Assembly (NCBI RefSeq): GCF_933775445.1
Contig: NC_065875.1
Location: forward strand, 5,593,001 to 5,657,000
Length of the DNA: 64,000 nt
Direction of reading: 5' to 3'
DNA from: Argentina anserina
Lineage: Eukaryota; Streptophyta; Magnoliopsida; Rosales; Rosaceae
Shown: one piece after another, positions 49,478 to 59,640 of the stretch
Numbering within the stretch: position 1 is the stretch's first letter
How the letters are laid out: each line of letters begins with the position of its first letter
The notes under the pieces: model-generated
Database searches by the model: none
What the model saw: the letters and a program-made list of their open reading frames with translations, nothing else
Told to the model about the DNA's origin: nothing
Made by a program: the position numbers and the translations under genes

Positions 49478-52298
49478 AATTAATTTGAGTTCTATAAAGA
49501 CATGAGTTTCAGTTTAAATGAATTTGACTTGTTTGCAAACGTTACGAAACGGAAACGGAAACGTTTCGAGAAAGTGTAATAAGAAAACGTTACGTTTCCG
49601 AACGAATTTATCGACTTTTATTTCGTCGCTCGGTTGCTAAAACTTTCTTCACGAAAGTTGTAGAGCTCGTCGATACGAGTTCGTGGATATGTGACGCGTT
49701 CGAATCGGACGTTGTATGTAAAAGTTATTATTGACGGAAGATAGTTTCCGATTTTAAGGGGGGTATAAAAGGACATTTTGTGAAGTAGGGTTTCTACATT
49801 CAGAAACCCTCTTCTCTCTTCTCTCTCTCTTCCCGCCGCCCTCTCCTTTTCTCTCTCTCTTTTCTTTCTTCCTTCCCGAGCTCTTCTCTCTTCTCTCTCT
49901 CTCTCTCTCTCGCTCTCTCGCACCCTCCCTCTCCTCACCGACGGCAGCTGCGGCCTCACCACCACGACGTGACCACCCCACGAGCACGGCGCATCACCAA
50001 CGACGCCGTGAAGCTCGGCGTGACCCTCGGAATCCAATCCAATCCAACCAACGAAACTCCAACAACATCAAATCGTGTTTTAGGTATGGGATTTGGTTAA
50101 TTCGATTGTTGGATTGCTTGTTGTTGTATTTATGAATGTTTTGGGGAAGTTTTGAAGTAGATCGGAGGAGGGGGAGCGGAGGAGAAAAAGGAGGAGATAC
50201 CGCCGCCTAGAGGCGGCGCGTGTGGAGGCTAGGGATAGCCTAGGGGTAGTCGGAGGCCGTAGAAAGGTAGAGGAGGAGGAGGGGGAGAGTTTGGCCACGG
50301 CGGTGGCGTGACACGCGCCGTGGTGGCGTCGGCGAGTGAGCCCCACGCGCTGCCTGTCGGCGGGTGGCGCGTGTGCCCCACGCGCCGCCACGTGTGGCGG
50401 TGTGTATAGTTTTGACAGAAATGGTATTTTGGTAATTTACTGTGTAACGGTAAATGTAAATGTAAATTTTATGTACGTACGGTAAATGTAATAAAATTTT
50501 ACCTACGGTGAATGTAAATATAAATTACTTTCAGTAAATGTAAAAAAAAAATTTGTAAAAGGGTAAGTTAGTAAATTTTATTTACTGAGATTGTATTTAC
50601 ATTTAAATAGTACGTATACGTACAAAAATACGTATTAATATTTATACGTACAGAAATACGTATTAATATTTATACGTACAGAAATACGTATATAATATTT
50701 ATACGTACAGAAATACGTATTAATATTTATACGTACAGAAATACGTATATAATATTTATACGTACAGAAATATGTATATAATATTTATACGTACAGAAAT
50801 ACGTATATAATATTTATACGTACAGAAATACGTATTAATTGTATATTTGTACAGTAACAGTGAACAGTAAAACTGAACAATAATTTCGTAAAACCGAAAA
50901 TTGCTGAACAGTAACCGATTATTACTGTTTCGGCATTTAAAGGTTTACGAAACGATTCTAAATTCTTTTCTTATCTTTTGAAGGTGATCGTTAAATCAAG
51001 GAAAAGAATTATCTTCGGGAATTGTGGGATTACGCTCAAGTCAATAAGGTGAGTAAAATCTCACATATTTACGAATCTACCCTCGCGGTGATTCAAGATT
51101 TTGCAAGAGTATTTAATAATGAATTACAACATGTATACAATTTAGTGGATTACATATATACTGTATAATGGTAATAAGTACATATATATATATATATATA
51201 ATTCATTATATTATATACTGTTATTAATTCATTAGAAATGGTCATTTCGATGACGGAAGTTTGTGTATTGAGCATGTGTGGTGAAATATGACATGTATAA
51301 GATATAGTGGACTATATATGTATTGTATAAATGGTAAATAAGTATGAATATATATAGTTTGCTATATAATATACTGTTATGATTTTATTGTGATTATATT
51401 GAGCATGTGATTTGAATTGTACAATATGATGTGAGATTATTGTACGTGATTTTTAACATTGAGATTGTTAAAATGTGAATTGTCTTCGGACCTGATTTTT
51501 GGTACAATATGATGTGAGATTATTGTACGTGTTTGGCAAGTCGAAACCTAGCCTTTGGCCGGGCGAAAGTTACGATACAGTTAGAGCTCTAGTCTGTCTG
51601 TCGTAGTACTGCATGTGAGGTAACGGGTGGTTATCTGCTCATGGGTACTCAGATTGTTTTGGATGTTGGGTAGCGGGTGGCTATCCAATATCGGCAGTGT
51701 ATTACGAGAGGGGTAACAGATGTGTACCAGCGTTCTTGGTACCCGTATTATAAATGCACTTGGGTAACCAAAAGGGTTACTTAATTTCTCATGAGCGCTT
51801 CTTTTCATATTTCCTTGGGACAACCAGATGGGCCGTCCATTGACTCATGAGTGCATTTATATTTGTTTGATTTGTGGATTTTCGTATATATATTAATATG
51901 CGAGTTATATTTTCATTTTACTCATACGAGCTGTAAAGCTTACCGGGTTTGTGTTTACAATCCCGGTGCACCAATTCGATGGTGTAGTGAATAACTCCGC
52001 AGGTGTGGATTAGCGGGAATTGACGGACCGCTCAGAGGACTTGAAGTTATTTATCTCCAGCTTGTGTGAGGATTTTGTGTGACTATCTTGTGAGGTTGTT
52101 GTGAGAATTATACATTTCCATTTGTTATAATGTTGAATTATAATTTGGTTTGTAATAATCGGTTTGACTGAGTTGTATTTTGAACTCAGAGATGATCCGC
52201 TGTGGCATTTTAAATGATTTCGATTTCATCGAGATTGTTTAGTGTTTAACGACTTTGAAATTTTGAGTTTTTATACTCGAAATTTTGGGGTCGTTACA
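49478..52298 (+). repeat. LTR-like insertion in the CACTA element (copy A)
   Basis: A plus-strand TATA box (GTATAAAAGG, about 49765) is followed by a CT-rich leader and a GC-rich block, then a long AT-rich tail, ending AAATTTTGGGGTCGTTACA. Blocks such as CTTTCTTCACGAAAGTTGTA, CAGTTAGAGCTCT followed by GTCTGTCTGTC, and TTACCGGGTTTGTGTTTACA recur in copy B (55.0 kb) or inverted in copy C (58.4 kb), so this is a dispersed family. Length and TATA position suggest a solo long LTR of the Ty3/gypsy type, but the left edge and target duplication could not be fixed, and no coding domain is present. Confidence 0.5.
50605..50840. repeat. Minisatellite of ~29-bp units with TACGTA inverted pairs
   Basis: Eight to nine copies of TACGTACAGAAATACGTA, separated by TTAATATTTA or TATAATATTTA. 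Each unit has TACGTA on both sides of a short centre, so it can fold on itself. It lies within LTR-like copy A, downstream of its TATA box, and is absent from copy B. Confidence 0.9.
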
Positions 52299-52491
52299 AC
52301 TTAGGGGAGGAAATACTCTTTCGTCGCCTAACTAACTACTTAGATGATGAAAGTTATTTTGCGTCATTTAATCACCTACCTAGACGACGAAAATTATTTC
52401 GTAAGAGGGGAGAATTATTGCGTCGTCTAACAAAGTCTTAGGCGACGAAGATTTTGCCTTTTTCTAGCTTAAGTGTTTTTTTCTGGTAGTG

Positions 52492-53000
52492 AACAGTCAT
52501 AACGTTTGAGAATTCATTACGTAACGTTTGTAACGGTCATAACGTATGGAAACTCATTTCGTAATCGCTATAACTTATGATAAGAAATTCATTTATGAAT
52601 TCATGAAAATTTATTTAGTGATAAGATTTCCTGTCTATAAATAGCGACCTATTCATTCTTCCAAAAAAACAATTGGAAATAGATTCAATCAGAGAACATC
52701 TCTCTAACAATCATCTCTCTCTCTCAAATTTGCTTCTCTTGTTCTGGTGATAGAAATGGTTCATTCCAATTCGCTTATATTATTGTAGTAGTGCAGCTTC
52801 AAGGATTTGCAAGTCATTGTATCCTGGGAGACTAGCGTCATTGAGTCCTTGCATCGGTAGATAGAGGCGTCGTAATTGTCTTTTATTCGTTCGTCATTGG
52901 TTGAGTCATCGTTTCGTAATCCTAAATTTTTGTTCCCGTATAATTATTTTCTAATTTATATTTATTTCAGAATTTAATTTACTATTTATATATTTGCAAT
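52492..53000 (+). repeat. Right part of the copia-type LTR split by CACTA
   Basis: Begins with AAC, the second target copy, and continues the TAACG repeats. It has TATAAATA at 52636-52643 and the block TCCTGGGAGACTAGCGTCA followed by CCTTGCA, matching the LTR at 12.5-13.3 kb. The right boundary near 53.0 kb is approximate. Confidence 0.6.
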
Positions 53001-53765
53001 ATCGCTCCTTTTTATTTATATTCTTAAGACAATTATAGAGATTTTATTTTGCACCCACCACCCATCTCATTTTAACTTTGTGCTGCACTAACTACGTTCA
53101 CTTTGGTGAACAAAGTGCGCGCCAAATGGCTTATTGATCTGTCTTCATCTTTCAAACTATGTATATAGTGGTGCTTTCGATCAGCCTGTTAGAATAGTAC
53201 TCAATGTCCCATAAATCCCACAGCCCTAAAGTGCATTGTTCTGCCTCATTCCTCATGCACTCACCCCACATCCCATGTTACGTACATACCACGTACTTAA
53301 GGTTCAATCATCTTGCTCATGAGTATAAAGGATTAAAGGTGCTTCAAGTTTAACGGTTGGAAAAGGAATGCAAGGGTATGGATAGTTGGGTGTACTATCA
53401 GATTTAAAGCTTCAAGTTTACCTTTGGAGCAAGTTCATGGAGGCGCATAGAGGAAGCCCTTTGACCTTGATCATTATCGATCTAGTCCCTTTTAGTTCTC
53501 AGAATTTCTATTTCTGTAAGGGAGGGAGGTGTCTATGCCGATGGAGTCATTGATCTATTGGTGGACACAGGATGTGGTGTATGCCGCTACGATCATAGTG
53601 AATTCAGAGTGATGCCACTTCCACAACGCAGTCGTTTCTACCGTCGAGTCTGTCGTCCCAAGCTTGTCGAAGTGGGGTGGAAGCTTTGCTATAATAGGTC
53701 CTCAAGAGAAAGATGGAGTACGTTGTAGATATTGAAGGACTACCAAAATCAGGTGCATGTGGGTT
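53001..53765. other. Intergenic, no gene recognised
   Basis: Mixed-composition sequence with short frames only. No domain or repeat is recognised. Confidence 0.45.
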
Positions 53766-54500
53766 AATATATGAGAGTACGATATATATATTGAGCGTGG
53801 TTGGTACCGTTGGAAAGATATCTCTTCCCTCTTTCATTTGATATTATATCCACTCCGAACCGATCACCGTACAAGGCGTAAAAATCTTCGCAAGGGGATG
53901 CTACCGTCTGTGGTGGTGCTCTAATGTTTTCTGGAAAAGCCGAAGCCGAAGGCTCCACAAATATAGCTATTCTCTTGATTCTGAACACATGCATACCGAT
54001 TTCTTTTGAATTTTAATATATTTTCGCAGATTTACAAATTTTCTCTCGGCTTGTCATACCACCAGTCACATTACGTGTCACACTGGTAGCTACTATATCG
54101 ACATTACTGCCATTGTAGCTAGTAGTGTGACTACTCTTGTATCTAGTAGTGTGACTGCACCTATGACTGCTTTATGTTGTGATAAGAAGAAAATATGAAA
54201 AAAGAAGAAGAAAATAATGAGTAGAATTAACGAACCTTTGTCTATTGTTATGTGATCTCAAATTTCTCAAATCAACTAATACGATTTCAATATCAACACT
54301 AAAATTGTCACATGGAAAACTAGCTAGCTACACTATGGGTCACACTACCAGTCACTCATAAAATTCGTTAGTATGTCACACTAGTAATTACAATATCGAC
54401 AATGTGATTGGTGTTGTGACATCCATTGTAACATGTAGTGTGACTAACCTTGTGATAGCTACACTGTCATTCACACTACTACTCACAAAAAAAAGTCTCA
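53766..54500 (-). mobile_element. TAGTCAC-repeat element, copy 2 (inverted)
   Basis: Reverse-complement homologue of 30.24-30.79 kb. It shares GATTTGAGAAATTT, ATCACATAACAA, CACACTACTAGATACAAG and a frame at 53994-53764 containing RIKRIAIFVEP and DRFGV. Right of 54.31 kb GTCACACTA/TAGTGTGAC motifs continue to about 54.75 kb. Terminal repeats of this copy were not found. The conserved frame is short and has no known domain, so I do not call it a gene. Confidence 0.6.
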
Positions 54501-55007
54501 CTGCAATAGGAACTCTAATTAACTGTAACGCCCTATTTCCATCACCATCTTCTCTAACCTAACCTAACCCAAATCAACCACCGCCTCACCTCCTCTTTTC
54601 AAATATAGACATTGACAATATCACACTAGAAATCACACCTAGTAATTGATCACGTGCATAGTCACATAGGTAGCCACACATGTTGTCACAATGATAGTCG
54701 TGTGACTAGCAATGTGACTTCATGTGTGAGTAATGGTGTGACTCTTGTGATAACATATTTTTTGGACTACAAGCTCGGTGGACATCTGCGGCTACAACAT
54801 AATCTCTAAATTCTCCAAAGCTATCACTAAGCCTTTTGTCATATCCAAATTTTCTACCTTGGAGATTGAATATGAGAGGTGCAAATCAAACCTAAACTTT
54901 TCGGATCCGCAACCACCATATCTCCTCCTCTCCAGCCCCTCCTTTCCATCCAAACTGAAAACCACCGATTACGTACAATGATTAAGATGCAATACCAAAG
55001 GCGGTGT
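54501..55007. other. Tail of copy 2 and unknown sequence
   Basis: GTGACT/AGTCAC motifs thin out towards 54.75 kb. Three CTAAC-like units near 54.56 kb are too few to be telomeric. A 67-codon frame at 54.78-54.98 kb has no recognised domain. Confidence 0.4.
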
Positions 55008-57540
55008 AATATCTCAAAATTTTATATTACTGCTAGTTCGATTTTATAGTACAAGGGTGAAATCGAAGGTGTTCGAGCAAATTTTTACTGAGAAACGTTA
55101 TCGTGTGGGCTCAAGAGTTGACTTTTTATTTGTTGGGAATCTCAGAAAACTTTCTTCATGAAAGTCGCAGAGCTCGTCTATACGAGTTCATAGACACGGA
55201 CATGCATAATTTGGAGATCTTATGAAAAAGTTACGATCAACAGAAGTTTCGGATTCCAGAATTTTAAGTACAAATAGAACATTTCCTCTTTAGGGCTTCA
55301 TTTGTGCGAACCTCTTTTCTCTCTTCACTTATCGCGCTGCGTGCTCCGTCAGAATCAAAAACATTATTTTTTTAACTCGACCCTGTCCCGGTTGACCCGA
55401 CCCAGCTTTTCCGGCATTACCTGACCTTACGACCAGTCCAGACCGACTCGCCTCCTTCCGCTAAACTTCTCGGTGCTGGCGGTTTGCGCCACTTCATGCA
55501 CATTTGTGAGATTTGACGCACCCTATTTGTGGTAGCGACCTAGAATTCAACCTGGTTTTTCTGACGGTTCGAGACATCGGCACCGGTCAAGTTCTTTCCC
55601 TCTCATCCGTGCGGGCCTCTCTATGGTGATGGCTTGCACTAGTTTGTGCTAGTTTGGGAGAAATGAAGCTTATAAGAGAGATGGCAATCCAGAACTTGAT
55701 TTTTCGATTCCGATCCTTCCGGTGATAACATCGGCCCAGACATCATCGTCAGTTACTCACAAGGGTCTTTGGCCTCAATTTCTACCCACGTGTATCAATT
55801 GAAGCAATAATCGGCTAGGCAACAAAGCCTTTGATTTTCCTAGTTCTTGCGTCTAGGGAGCTCTATTTTGGTCGAGTGAGATAAATGACTCCACCCTTTG
55901 TCAATTCTTAGAAGTCTTGTTAAGCAATTCAATTTTAGAGCACTGATTTCTTAAACTTGGTGAATAGTGAGCTTGTAGAAACATTTTGTGTGGTTCTTGG
56001 CCGAGTTGCTTGAGACGCAGGTATGAAGTTGCCTATATTTACTTGTCTTAGGAAATATTGGTTGTTTAATTTGGGTTGCTTGGCGTGTGTAGATATGGGC
56101 AGCATGATGGGTATTCACATAGACACGAGTTTCGACGTGTGTTAGTGAGTCCGAGTAATGCACTATGAGCAATTGGAACTCAAGTTGTCATGGACTCGTC
56201 GTTATTGGGTTTTTGATATGCAAATCGATAGATTTTGGTTGCCAATTCACATGTTAGGGTAGTTTTAAGTGTTATGGTGATCATGTAGATGCAACCTTTC
56301 ATTTGATCATTGTTATTGTGATCTAGAGACTCTTAGTATTTAGAACTAAGTTTAGCTTCAGATGATTTAACTTTAGGTGTAGTTTAGGTGAAAGGGGTAG
56401 AATCTTAATCATTGTTTTGTACATGAAAATAGTTATTGAGTTATGACATTGGTATGATTAGGACGTGATGCTTTATTTTGGAGTGGATGGGATTTCACAA
56501 TCCGTATTTTGAATAGAAGACGTAGCGAGAGCAAATGTGAGTAAACCTCACAATAATTATCATGATCGAAGTAATGTTATAATTATTGAATTTAGTTTGA
56601 ATTGTTAGCATAGTCCATGCATCACTATCTTATAAAAATTGTTCTAAAAATATGTTTTGGTTTAAATTACGTGAACTTGATCGTCTTCGGTTCATGGATA
56701 AGTAAAACGGTATTTTAATAAAATGATTTTAAAAAGTTTTAGTGATTATAGATTATGGTGAATGTGAGAGTGAAATTGGATTATGCATGTGGATATTGAT
56801 ATGATATAGTCAATTTATATATGGATATTAAATGGTAATAATAATATACATATATACGTTGTTATATTATATTTTATATCCTTGAATGTGATTATATCTT
56901 AATGTGGAAGAAGGGACCGGAATGACATAAAATGTACATTCTGGTAATTTCGTTTATTGAGTGTGATTATTTGATATTGTTGGCGGATGGGAAGAAAATG
57001 TATATTTTGGTAAATTGGTTTATTGTATGACTTGTTCATGTTGTGATGTTGTGAGAGTCGCTTGGTTTTGTACAATATTATCATGGGTGATTGGTTACGA
57101 TCAGTTAGAGCTCTCGTCTGTCTGTCAATGCACAACATGAGAGGTAACCTAGTAGTATTATCTCGGTCTCATGAGTGCATGTTTTTAAAAAGGAATTTAA
57201 TTGCGATATGTTTATTGGTTGTTGAGTTGCTAAATTCCCAAGTTATGATTTTGTCATGCATTTCCTTTTGAGAAAGGGATATGGAGTTTTTAATGAAATC
57301 AATGTGTGAGTTGTTTCTTGATTTCATGATTTTGGGTTGCCTTGTTGGTTTTTCTCGTCCACTTTATTTTGTAGTATATTTAAGTGAGTTCCTGAACTAT
57401 GTGTTTATGCATGAGTCATTAATCTTTATCATGCATTTATGCATGTGTGTGATGTGGATTTTACATGTTGCTGCTTATATGTTATAAACATGTTTATTTT
57501 GAGTCAAGTTTACTCATTTTTACTTACTAGTCACAATCTA
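55008..57540 (+). repeat. LTR-like copy B, 3'-truncated
   Basis: Begins TGTAATATCTCAAAATTT, roughly the inverse of the end of copy A. It shares with A the AACTTTCTTCATGAAAGT block, GAGCTCGTCTATACGAGTTC, a TGTGAGTAAACCTCAC region (56.54 kb) and GTTAGAGCTC followed by GTCTGTCTGTCA (57.10 kb). Similarity fades at about 57.54 kb before the terminal part present in A. No coding domain. Confidence 0.5.
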
Positions 57541-57559
57541 TTATGGCATGGTACGAGTG

Positions 57560-58361
57560 TTTTAAGTGAAAGAGCACAAATGGAAGAAAAAAAAGTGAGA
57601 TCATAAAAAAGTCACATTTTGGTAATCAAATTATAAAAAAGTCATCAATTATTTAGAAATTATAAAAAAAAGTTCATTTGAACATTGGTAATTAGAAAAA
57701 AGTCACCAAAGATTTAAAAATTATAAAACAGTCACTCATGTAAAATTGCTAAAGCATTGCCCATTAACTTCGTACAATTTAAAAAAAAATGCCATTGCTT
57801 AAACTAATACTCAGACCAAAACGACGAAGCCAACATCTTCTCCGATCATCCACTCCTCCAAATTCGAATTCCAAGTTTCCAACCCGTCATGCAGTACCAC
57901 CACCGCCCATCACCACCAATCTCAGACCTCCTCGTTGCCAATCTTCGTCGGCCACAGCCCTCGCGCCATGTCGCCGATCTTCCCCGGCCGACCTCACTGA
58001 ACTCACACCTTCTGAGATGAGCACATCGTCAACCCCACTAGACGCTACTAGGAAGACGGCTCCTCAGATCTACAGCTCGACGATGCTTGCAACCATCAAT
58101 GTACATCAAAATCTGATTTCGCCTCCTAAGAGAAGAGATTACCTCTTCTGGATCTGAGTCTGATTCTTTGGATCTCCGCCATGGCCAGTGCTATCCTTGG
58201 CTTGAGGTCAACTATGGCAGTTGAGATGCTAGCGATGGTGGTGCTACAGCAATTATCGAGTCTTTGAACTTGGGGCCGACGTCGTTAAAGATGATCCCAT
58301 GCAGTGGATATGCAGTAACGAGGAGGGAAGACCGACATGGAAAGAAGACTGTCTCCACCTA
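57560..58361. other. AGTCAC/TTATAAAAAA block plus GC-rich coding-like stretch
   Basis: 57.59-57.74 kb repeats AAATTATAAAAAAGTCA four to five times, like the left border of the TAGTCAC element at 29.3 kb. The following 57.79-58.16 kb is an open plus frame of 122 codons, Pro/Ser/Arg-rich with no recognised domain. It could be a captured exon or a compositional accident. Confidence 0.4.
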
Positions 58362-58800
58362 TCACGCCCCCGAATTTTAAATAATAAAATTTAAATTCAA
58401 AACGTCACAACTCGAATCAAATCAAATAATTACATTTATAACTTGTACAAAACTTAATCTACAAGATAACTGCAACAGTTACAAAGAACTAGTTACAAGA
58501 AAATTCCCAAATTACAACCCTTTTCGCAACATCCCCAAACTCTCTCACCATAAACATGAACATCAACCTGCACAAATAACCATACACCATGGATTGGTGC
58601 ACCAAGTTGTAAAACAATGAACCCGGTAAGTTTTTAAAGCCCGTATGTAGAGCAAAAATGTGAATAAACATGATTTCACCCTAACAAAATCTCGCCCTGC
58701 AATAGAGCATTAAATATATCAGTTCAAGTCATTCAAGACAATATAATATCTCTTAATTACAACCCTTGCTTCAAGGGAAAACCCTTTAATTCAAAATACG
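58362..58800 (-). repeat. LTR-like copy C, terminal fragment (inverted)
   Basis: On the minus strand it contains CTTACCGGGTTCATTG and GGTGCACCAATCCATGG, matching the 51.93-52.0 kb part of copy A, and ends AATTCGGGGGCGTGATA. Only about 430 bp, the 3' portion of the family, are present. Confidence 0.5.
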
Positions 58801-59640
58801 AAGTCACCGAGAGGTGTGTGTGTTTGTGTGGATTTTCAGCTGCGCCTGATTTGTTTTACAGGCTGCCTATGTACCCTGAGAGGGATCAAGCCACTCGTAG
58901 TTCAAATTTTGGTGATGTATTTGGGTGAATTTGGTTTAGAAAGAACCAGAGAATAGGTATAATATTTGGTTGAATCTAGATTTAAATCTGGATTGCCTAC
59001 ATACCATGTGAAGGGATCAAACCATTGTAATTCTTAGGCTTTTGGGATTCCAATGGGTAGATGACTCATTTGCTTGGAATTTGTGTTTGAGGCATGTGTG
59101 AGGGTTTAAAGTCTTCGAGCTTGCATTCGAGCATTTTGATAATTATTTTATTTTTTTAGTGCTTAGTGAATTTGACTGGTGTGTCAAGGATTCAGATTAG
59201 CTGAATTTGACTGGTGGAGTCAGAGATTCGATTTTGAATATGTGGTTGCATTTAGTGGGTCGCTAGATTGTCTATATAGCCTTTTTGAGGGATCAAACCG
59301 ATCATAGTTCATACATTTGGCTTTCAGTTTTGTACCGACATTTGAGCTTGACGGATGTGTGTAGAACTTGAATCCATCAAGCGTATTTTTTATACTCCCA
59401 ATTGGGTAGAGTGCTTGCCGGGCTTTGCAACAGGCCTCGGAATTTAGTGTCATTTGATTTGGGTACCCGTGTCGAGCTTTGTAGTTGGGCCTTGAGATTT
59501 GACTTGAGCTTTATACTACTTCACTTTGACTTTAAAGTTGATAGTTTGAGCTCGAGTTTTAAGTGAGATGTGGACCTTTATAGTACGGGCTAGGTACCAA
59601 TTATTTTACTTGTAGAAGGCCCAAAGACATATGGCGACCC
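58801..59640. repeat. Three degenerate GGGATCAA repeats
   Basis: Blocks reading CTGCCTATGTACCCTGAGA then GGGATCAAGCCA (58862), TTGCCTACATACCATG then GGGATCAAACCA (about 58994) and TTGTCTATATAGCC then GGGATCAAACCG (about 59268) recur in a diverged context. No gene is present. The likely source is an old LTR element. Confidence 0.45.

Larger units (their letters stand above)
40358..52491 (-). mobile_element. CACTA (En/Spm) transposon, 12,134 bp, with decayed TnpA- and TnpD-type genes
   Basis: The terminus CACTACCAGAATAAAAGAC at 40358 and the inverted end CACTACCAGAAAAAAACAC (reverse complement, ending 52491) are flanked by a perfect AAC duplication (40355-40357, 52492-52494). Subterminal zones near 40.38-40.68, 49.3-49.46 and 52.3-52.46 kb are rich in GACGAA/TTCGTC and CTTAGGCGACGAAG motifs in both orientations. 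Both element genes lie on the minus strand, TnpD/TNP2 first and TnpA-like second. A ~2.8-kb LTR-like sequence is nested at about 49.48-52.30 kb. The coding genes carry stops and frameshifts, so this copy could move only with help from elsewhere. Confidence 0.93.

Noticed and set aside
49618..50391. Arg/Glu-rich and Ala/Arg-rich minus-strand frames of 77-139 codons
   Set aside because: Low-complexity readings of a CT-rich leader and GC-rich block in an LTR-like element.
54555..54575. Telomere-like CTAACCTAACCTAACCC
   Set aside because: Only about three imperfect units, and not the plant CCCTAAA register.
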